NCBI GenBank assembly: GCA_030770545.1
Contig: CM061097.1
Location: 17,378,501-17,442,500, forward strand
Origin: Macropodus opercularis
Taxonomy: Eukaryota > Chordata > Actinopteri > Anabantiformes > Osphronemidae
Direction: 5' to 3'
DNA length: 64,000 nt
Both the position numbers and the translations under genes were made by a program. Of this stretch, positions 56,979 through 64,000 are shown one piece after another. Numbering within the stretch: position 1 is the first letter of the stretch; every line of letters starts with the position of its first letter. The notes beneath the pieces are model-generated. The model had not been told where the DNA came from and did no database searches. It was given only the letters and a program-made list of their open reading frames with translations.

Positions 56979-59900
56979 TGACCAAAGTATTGTTCTTTTG
57001 GTCTCAAATGCGCAGAACCGGCGATTCCAAGCGTTGATTCTAGACATGATCCAAATACATCCCTGAAGCAGTCAAACACTTTAAAAATGCATTTAAATTA
57101 CTCTGATCAAAGTAGTGTTCTTTTGGTCTGAAATGGACAGAACAGGCGATTCTACGCGTTTTTGCACTGTTTCCAGCCTCAGTGATGCTTGAAGCTGCTG
57201 TATCTGACTGCAAGCAATTCCAATGAAGTTGTTGTGCTAGATATGATCCAAATACATCCCTGAAGCAGGCAAACACCTTTAAAATGCATTTAAATTACTC
57301 TGACCAAGTAGTGTTATTTTGGTCTGAAATGCACAGAACAGGCGATTCTAAGCGTTTTGGCACTGTTTCCAGCCTCAGTGATGCTTTAAGCTGCTGCATC
57401 TTAATGCAAGCAATGCTGATGAAGTTTTTGTGCTAGATATACTACAAATACATCCCTTAAGCAGGCAAATACATTTAAAATGCATTTAAATCACTTTTAC
57501 CAAAGTAGTGTTCTTTTGGTCTGAAATGCACAGAACAGGCGATTCTAAGCGTTTTGGCACTGTTTCCAGCCTCAGTCATGCTTTTAGCTGCTGCATCTTA
57601 ATGCAAGCAATTCCAATAAAGTTTTTGTGCTAGATATGATCCAAATACATCCCTGAAGCAGGCAAACACCTTTAAAATGCATTAAAATCTCTTTTACCAA
57701 AGTAGTGTGCTTTTGGTCTGAAATGCACAGAACAGGCGATTCTACGCGTTTTAACACAGTTTTTGTGCTAGATATGATCCAAATACATCCCTGAAGCAGG
57801 CAAACACCTTTAAAATGCATTTAAATTAATCTGATCAAAGTAGTGTTCTTTTGGTCTGAAATGCACAGAATAGCCGATTCTACGCGTTTTTGCACTGTTT
57901 CCAGCCTCAGTGATGCTTGAAGCTGCTGTATCTGACTGCAAGCAATTCCAATGAAGTTGTTGTGCTAGATATGATCCAAATACATCCCTGAAGCAGGCAA
58001 ACACCTTTAAAATGCATTTAAATTACTCTGACCAAGTAGTGTTATTTTGGTCTGAAATGCACAGAACAGGCGATTCTAAGCGTTTTGGCACTGTTTCCAG
58101 CCTCAGTGATGCTTTAAGCTGCTGCATTTTAATGCAAGCAATTCCTATTAAGTTATTGTGCTAGATATAATAGAAATACATCCCTTAAGCAGGCAAATAC
58201 ATTTAAAATGCATTTAAATCACTTTTACCAAAGTAGTGTTCTTTTGGTCTGAAATGCACAGAACAGGCGATTCTACGCATTTTGGGACTGTTTCCAGCCC
58301 CAGTGATGCTTTAAGCTGCTGCATCTTAATGCAACCAATGCTGATGAAGTTTTGTGCTAGATATACTACAAATACATCCCTTAAGCAGGCAAATACCTTT
58401 AAAATGCATTTAAATTACTCTGATCAAAGTAGTGTTCTTTTGGTCTGAAATGCACAGAACAGGCCATTCTACGCGTTTTAACACATTTTTTGTGCTAGAT
58501 ATGATCCAAATACATCCCTGAAGCAGGCAAACACCTTTAAAATGCATTGAAATCTCTTTGCTTAAAGTAGTGTTATTTTGGTCTGAAATGCACAGAACAG
58601 GCGATTCTAAGCGTTTTGGCACTGTGTCCAGCCCCAGTGATGCTTTAAGCTGCTGCATCTTAATGCAACCAATGCTGATGAAGTTTTTGTGCTAGATATA
58701 ATACAAATACATCCCTGAAGCAGGCAAATACCTTTAAAATGCATTTAAATTACTCTGATCAAAGTAGTGTTCTTTTGGTCTGAAATGCACAGAACAGGTG
58801 ATTCTAAGCGTTTTGGCACTGTTTCCAGCCTCAGTGATGCTTTAAGTTGCTGCATCTTAATGGAACCAATGCTGATTAAGTTTTTGTGCTAGATATGATC
58901 TGAATACATCCCTGAAGCAGGCAAACAACTTCAAATATTCTACGCGTTTTAACACAGTGTCCAGCCTCAGTGATGCATGAAGCTGCTGCATCTTAATGCA
59001 AGCAATGCTGATGAAGTTTTTGTGCTAGATATAATACAAATACATCCCTGAAGCAGGCAAACACTTTTAAAATGCATTTAAATCTCTTTGCTTAAAGTAG
59101 TGTTCTTTTGGTCTGAAATGCACAGAACAGGCGATTCTACGCGTTTTTGCACTGTTTCCAGCCTCAGTGATGCTTGAAGCTGCTGTATCTGAATGCAAGC
59201 AATTCCAATGAAGTTGTTGTGCTAGATATGATCCAAATACATCCCTGAAGCAGGCAAACACCTTTAAAATACATTAAAATCTCTTTGCTTAAAGTAGTGT
59301 TATTTTGGTCTGAAATGCACAGAACAGGCGATTCTACGCGTTTTTGCACTGTTTCCAGCCTCAGTGATGCTTTAAGCTGCTGCATCTTAATGCATGCAAT
59401 TCCAATTAAGTTTTTGTGCTAGACATGATCCAAAAATACATCCCTGAAGCAGGCAAACACCTTTAAAATGCATTTAAATCACATTGACCAAAATAGTGTT
59501 CTTTTGGTCTGAAATGCACAGAACAGGCGATTCTAAGCGTTTTGGCACTGTTTCCAGCCTCAGTGATGCTTGAAGCTGCTGTATCTGAATGCAACCAATG
59601 CTGATGAAGTTTTTGTGCTAGATATAATACAAATACATCCCTGAAGCAGGCAAACACCTTTAAAATGCATTTAAATCACTTTGACCAAAATAGTGTTCTT
59701 TTGGTCTGAAATGCACAGAACAGGCGATTCTACGCATTTTGGCACTATTTCCAGCCCCAGTAATGCTTTAAGCTGCTGCATCTTAATGCAAGCAATTTCA
59801 ATTAAGTTTTTGTGCTAGACATGATCCAAATACATCCCTGAAGCAGGCAAACACCTTTAAAATGCATTTAAATCACATTGACCAAAATAGTGTTCTTTTG

Positions 59901-61448
59901 GTCTGAAATGCACAGAACAGGCGATTCTAAGCGTTTTGGCACTGTTTCCAGCCTCAGTGATGCTTGAAGCTGCTGTATCTGAATGCAACCAATGCTGATG
60001 AAGTTTTTGTGCTAGATATAATACAAATACATCCCTGAAGCAGGCAAACACCTTTAAAATGCATTAAAATCTCTTTGGTTAAAGTAGTGTTCTTTTGGTC
60101 TGAAATGCACAGAACAGGCGATTCTAAGCGTTTTGGCACTGTTTCCAGCCTCAGTGATGCTTTTAGCTGCTGCATCTTAATGCAAGCAATTCCAATAAAG
60201 TTTTTGTGCTAGATATAATCCAAATACATCCCTGAAGCAGGCAAACACCTTTAAAATGCATTAAAATCTCTTTTACCAAAGTAGTGTGCTTTTGGTCTGA
60301 AATGCACAGAACAGGCGATTCTACGCGTTTTAACACAGTTTTTGTGCTAGATATGATCCAAATACATCCCTGAAGCAGGCAAATACCTTTAAAATGCATT
60401 TAAAATAATCTGATCAAAGTAGTGTTCTTTTGGTCTGAAATACACAGAACAGGCGATTCTAGGCGTTTTAACACAGTGTCCAGCCTCAGTGATGCATGAA
60501 GCTGCTGCATCTTAATACAAGCAATGCTGATGAAGTTTTTGTGCTAGATATAATACAAATACATCCCTGAAGCAGGCAAACACATTTAAAATGCATTTAA
60601 ATCACTTTTACCAAAGTAGTGTTCTTTTGGTATGAAATGCACAGAACAGGCGATTCTAAGCGTTTTGACACTGTTTCCAGCCTCAGTGATGCTTTAAATT
60701 GCTGTATCTTAATGCAAGCAATTACAATAAAGTTTTTGTGCTAGATATGATACAAATACATCCCTGAAGCAGGCAAACACCTTTAAAATGCATTTAAATC
60801 ACTTTGACCAAAGTAGTGTTCTTTTGGTATGAAATGCACAGAACAGGCGATTCTAAGCGTTTGACACTGTTTCCAGCCTCAGTGATGCTTTAAGTTGCTG
60901 CATTTTAATGCAACCAATGCTGATCAAGTTTTTGTGCTAGATATGATCCAAATACATCCCTGAAGCAGGCAAACACCTTTAAAATGCATTTAATTCACTT
61001 TTACCAAAGTAGTGTTCTTTTGTTAAGAAATGCACAGAACAGGCGATTCTAAGCGTTTTGGCACTGTTTCTAGCCTTAGAGATGCATTAGACTGCTGTTT
61101 CTTAATGCAAGCAATTCCAATGAAGTTTTTGTGCTAGATATGATACAAATACATCCCTGAAGCAGGCAAATACCTTTAAACTGCATTTAAATTACTCTGA
61201 TCAAAGTAGTGTTCTTTAGGTCTGAAATGCACAGAACAGGCGATTCTAGGTGTTTTGGCACTGTTTCCAGCCTCAGTCATGCTTTAAGCTGCTGCATCTT
61301 AATGCAAGCAATTCCAATAAAGTTTTTGTGCTAGATATGATCCAAATACATCCCTGAAGCAGGCAAACACCTTTAAAATGCATTAAAATCTATTTGCTTA
61401 AAGTAGTGTTCTTTTGGTCTGAAATGCACAGAATAGGCGATTCTAAGC
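56979..61448. repeat. Satellite array D, shortest complete array
   Basis: It opens with the same roughly 210 bp of satellite as array C, then switches to B-type variants. A segment repeats within it (57155-57370 and 57885-58105). The stretch 58236-58658 matches 25502-25924 of array B, and 60471-61060 matches 26861-27450. The offset grows from 32734 to 33610 and then 33823 at the cassette, so array D has gained about 1.1 kb of monomers within this interval. Shortened 138-bp monomers occur near 57765, 58490 and 60345. Confidence 0.95.
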
Positions 61449-62510
61449 ATTTGTTTTGTTTTTTGTTTTTTCCTTTTTTTAGTTATTCATTTATTTTTTT
61501 CAACGTTACAAACATCAAAAGACATTACATCAACATCTACCCACAACTGTGTGTTTCTCAGTCAAACAGGGATCTTTGGGCGACATTAAAAGATGATAGT
61601 CAGCTGTCTTCTTTCCAGCTGACTGCATCTAGTGTCTCTCAGGTAGTCTCATTTAAAAGATTTCTTTTATTAGTTATTCATTCTTTTTTACAAATTTACA
61701 AACATCAAGAGACATTACATCAACATCTACTCACAATTGTGTGTTTCTCAGTCAAACAGTGATCTTTGGGCGACATTAAAAGGTCAGTTCTCTTTTCAGC
61801 TGACCCCATCTAGTGTCTCTCAGGTAGTCTTCTTTGAAAGATTTCCCAAGATTTCAAAGACAGTTCGCAGGTTGAGCCGAAGAGAGTTCTTAAATACCGC
61901 CCAGGCATCCAGCCGTTTCCCTTCATACAGTAAGCAATTACTGGAGAGTAGGTTTGCATGGCGTGCCAGTGCCAGTGTTGTATTGACTGCCAGCTGATTG
62001 ACGTTACGAGGGCCACGCGTTACGCCGAAGAGCCATACTCAGTCACTGTTCCTTGGCACGTGAAGTTGCAGGTAGTGAGCAGAAACCCCCACACACGATT
62101 TTGCAGAATTTTTGTAGCTGGGCACTCAGAGAGCAAATGCTCCAGGGTTTCTCGCTCGTAACCGCATCTGCAGCAGGATTCTGGAAAGCGGGCTCTATAG
62201 ATGTGCTGCAGGACAACACCAGAGAGGATCCTTCTGTGTCTGATTTTAAAATCTGTGCTGAAGATTGATGTAGTCCATCCATGGGCGATGCTCTGTGCTG
62301 GTGAGGAACTCCTTAACTGTCTTGATCCTAATGGTGTTTAAACGGTGTTTACTCTTTATGTGTACGAGCTTCAGACCACCATGTGAGATGTCGGCTATCA
62401 GGGTCCTTTGTGCTACTAGGTTTTGCTTCGCCCTCCATAGAAACCGTGTGATGGCATGGTTCAGCTCCGGTAAAACCACATCGGGCAGGTCATGCACATG
62501 TAATGTGTGG
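61449..62510 (-). pseudogene. Tx1-like LINE 3' end, with duplicated 3' UTR
   Basis: Nearly identical to 27626-28688. RT C-terminal frame 62497-62246, cysteine-rich knuckle in the next frame, two 191-bp 3' UTR units starting at about 61480 and 61671, then the A-rich tail on satellite. I noticed one base difference near 61873 (GGTTGAGCC for GGTGGAGCC). Confidence 0.87.
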
Positions 62511-64000
62511 TTGAGCTTAGAGCAACTATTTACAGAGCATGTCCAGATGTTAGGAGAAAAAACAGCTCAACATGTGAAAAAGTTAGGGCAGTGCTAAGGT
62601 CTAGTAGGGAGTCAGGTTATGTAGCAGCTGGCCTCAACCCAGGAGCCAGGTCAGACGAGATAGATGAGTTATCAGAGACACCCGAAGTTTATTTGAAGGC
62701 AGTGAACATTTCAGATAGAGATCCCTGCTGTACAAGTGATCTGCATGTCAGAGGTAGATGTGACCCATAATCCCGCTGGGAAACTAGTGACTTTATCCAG
62801 AGTGAAGGAGGCACGTGAGGATATTCAGCCTGGCAGCCTGGTTGCAGTCATCATCAGTGGTTTGCCACCATCTCAGAGCAAACTAAGAGAAGCTGGGAGA
62901 CTGTGTAACATGTCATGTGATCATTTCACTGGTCATGTGGTGGATGCTGTAACAAAGTTGTTTGCTAATGCCGTCCATCAGAAGCAGACAGATAAGGAGC
63001 CAGCAAACGAACTGGAACACCAGCCGTCGAAGAAGAAGAAGAGGAAAAGACAGGCACTGGTGACCCCTGCTGAACGAGCCCGAGCGCTTCAGACATCAGC
63101 CACGACACCCGTCATGGCCGAGCCCCAGGTGAAATACATCCAGCCAGGATGGTGGACAGGACCTCCAAGGATGAGAGGAGGGTTTCCTACCGGCCGGGGC
63201 AGAGGAGGAAGTGCAGGAGCTGGAAGATGTTACAGCTGTGGAAGACTTGGACATGTAAGAGATCAGTGTCCTACGTGGATTAATGGCAAACTCCACCTGA
63301 ATGAACCAAGGAGACAAAGGCAGAATCCCTGAGACGCTGGGATCTGAGGATATTGGCTATCATCAACATCAGCCTGTGGCCAGCAGTCGTTGCTGGAAGG
63401 AAGACTGTGCCGTCCACGGATTAAAAAAAAAAAAAAAAAGAAGGAAAAGCATTGGCACAGACAAAAATAAAATAAAATAAAATAAAAAAAAGAAGAAAAT
63501 CGCGGTGAAGCAACTGCATGTTGTCAATGACATTCATGATCTTTGCACTTTGCTGACATAGCAGTGGACTTTATCAAAGCAAGCAACATCACAGCCTGCA
63601 TGTTCGTCCCACTGCACAGCCCATTATTTAAAGACAGATTCTGAAGATCAGCATTTATTAAAAAAAATAGAAAGAAAGTATTTTATCAAGAAAATTCACA
63701 CATTATCTTTTTAGCAGACCACAAGCTGAGATAGTTAGGCCCCATGACTTGAAAAAAGAAACTAAAAAAATGAACGTGGGTTCCATCACTTTGATGTCAC
63801 TGCTGGCTGACAGAGGCCATAAAGCATCTCTGAGTAAGCTTCAATACTGAAAAGACCAAGTGGAGCATTTGGGGAGGTTGATCACACAGGGAACTTGCGC
63901 TGTGTCACCATCTCAACTGGAAACTGTGTCTAAACCAACCACAGTCCGGGAAATGCTGACTTTCTTAGGGATGACAGGCTGCAGAGTAGACTGGATAGAT
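62511..64000 (+). mobile_element. Endogenous-retrovirus-derived fragment, type II form, partial
   Basis: Contains the gag end, the shortened A-rich spacer (63333-63774) with the (TAAAA)n tract near 63463-63488, and the first part of the pol connection from 63775. It is cut by the window end. Confidence 0.72.
62736..63332 (+). pseudogene. Retroviral gag C-terminal part with CCHC knuckle (198 codons)
   Basis: The translation is the same as that of 28914-29510, including the four-residue linker insertion. The zinc knuckle is at residues 165-178. The preceding gag segment (62507-62770) is again in another frame. Confidence 0.78.

Larger units (their letters stand above)
61449..64000. other. Composite retroelement cassette 4 (type II), cut by window end
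   Basis: It matches cassette 2 from its LINE 3' tail onward at a steady offset of about 33822, including the duplicated 3' UTR, the 198-codon gag and the 318-bp deletion junction at 63774/63775. The window ends inside the pol remnant, so the rest of the cassette is not visible. Confidence 0.93.

Noticed and set aside
1..61448. CENP-B box in the satellite
   Set aside because: The nearest CG-containing stretch (TTCTACGCGTTTTGG) does not fit the TTCG-n4-A-n2-CGGG consensus.
10839..64000. An intact autonomous retroelement or a domesticated host gene in the cassette
   Set aside because: Every element lacks a catalytic part or has frame breaks: no LTRs, no full RT, no complete DDD triad. Only the gag knuckle frame stays open, and that alone does not show domestication.
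1..64000. tRNA or rRNA genes
   Set aside because: I saw no A-box/B-box pair with a cloverleaf and no rRNA-like sequence. This was by eye only; a covariance-model scan would be decisive.

Overview
This window is repetitive DNA from an animal genome, most likely a teleost fish. The signs are an L2/Maui-like LINE with its (TTGAA)n-type tail, a Tx1/L1-like LINE whose ORF1 ends in a zinc-knuckle region, a piggyBac element with TTAA target duplications, and a retrovirus-like gag with a CCHC knuckle. I see no intact host gene, rRNA, tRNA, CRISPR array or bacterial feature. All recognisable coding sequence is mobile-element debris carrying frameshifts, stops and deletions. Species and chromosome position cannot be told from the sequence. 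A heterochromatic location (pericentromeric, subtelomeric or sex-chromosome-like) is an inference.

Layout. Four arrays of a 197-bp satellite (A, 1-10838; B, 19093-27625; C, 37723-48441; D, 56979-61448) alternate with four copies of one composite cassette (1, 10839-19092; 2, 27626-37722; 3, 48442-56978; 4, 61449 to the window end). The arrays hold 197-bp monomers, recurrent shortened monomers (about 170, 138 and 136 bp) and, in array A, clear higher-order repeats. Array A blocks start at 1, 3484, 5224 and 7752 and differ by whole-monomer gains and losses.

Every cassette has the same nested architecture. Its backbone is one minus-strand Tx1-like LINE whose A-rich 3' end abuts the satellite on the left and whose 5' UTR and ORF1 abut the satellite on the right. 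Into this LINE are inserted, from left to right: a retroviral gag/pol remnant (plus strand, within ORF2 reverse transcriptase), an L2-type LINE (plus strand, inside the ORF2 endonuclease domain) and a piggyBac-family DNA transposon at a TTAA just upstream of the endonuclease. The same left-hand satellite junction (AGAATAGG followed by the LINE tail) in all four cassettes points to one ancestral insertion that was later amplified together with flanking satellite.

The cassettes come in two forms. Cassettes 1 and 3 (type I) share a single LINE 3' UTR unit, a frameshift in ORF2, loss of about 860 bp beside the retroviral remnant and a 705-bp deletion in piggyBac. Cassettes 2 and 4 (type II) share a duplicated 3' UTR unit, a 318-bp deletion and a 12-nt gag insertion. 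The four alternate I-II-I-II, and the satellite flanks follow the same alternation (end of A like end of C, end of B like D). The true repeat unit is therefore a superunit of roughly 34-38 kb: array, cassette I, array, cassette II. Derived changes shared by cassettes 2 and 3 in the L2 segment conflict with those shared by 1 and 3 elsewhere, so conversion or recombination has reshuffled the copies. The most noteworthy thing here is this alternating retroelement-satellite macro-repeat, not any single gene.
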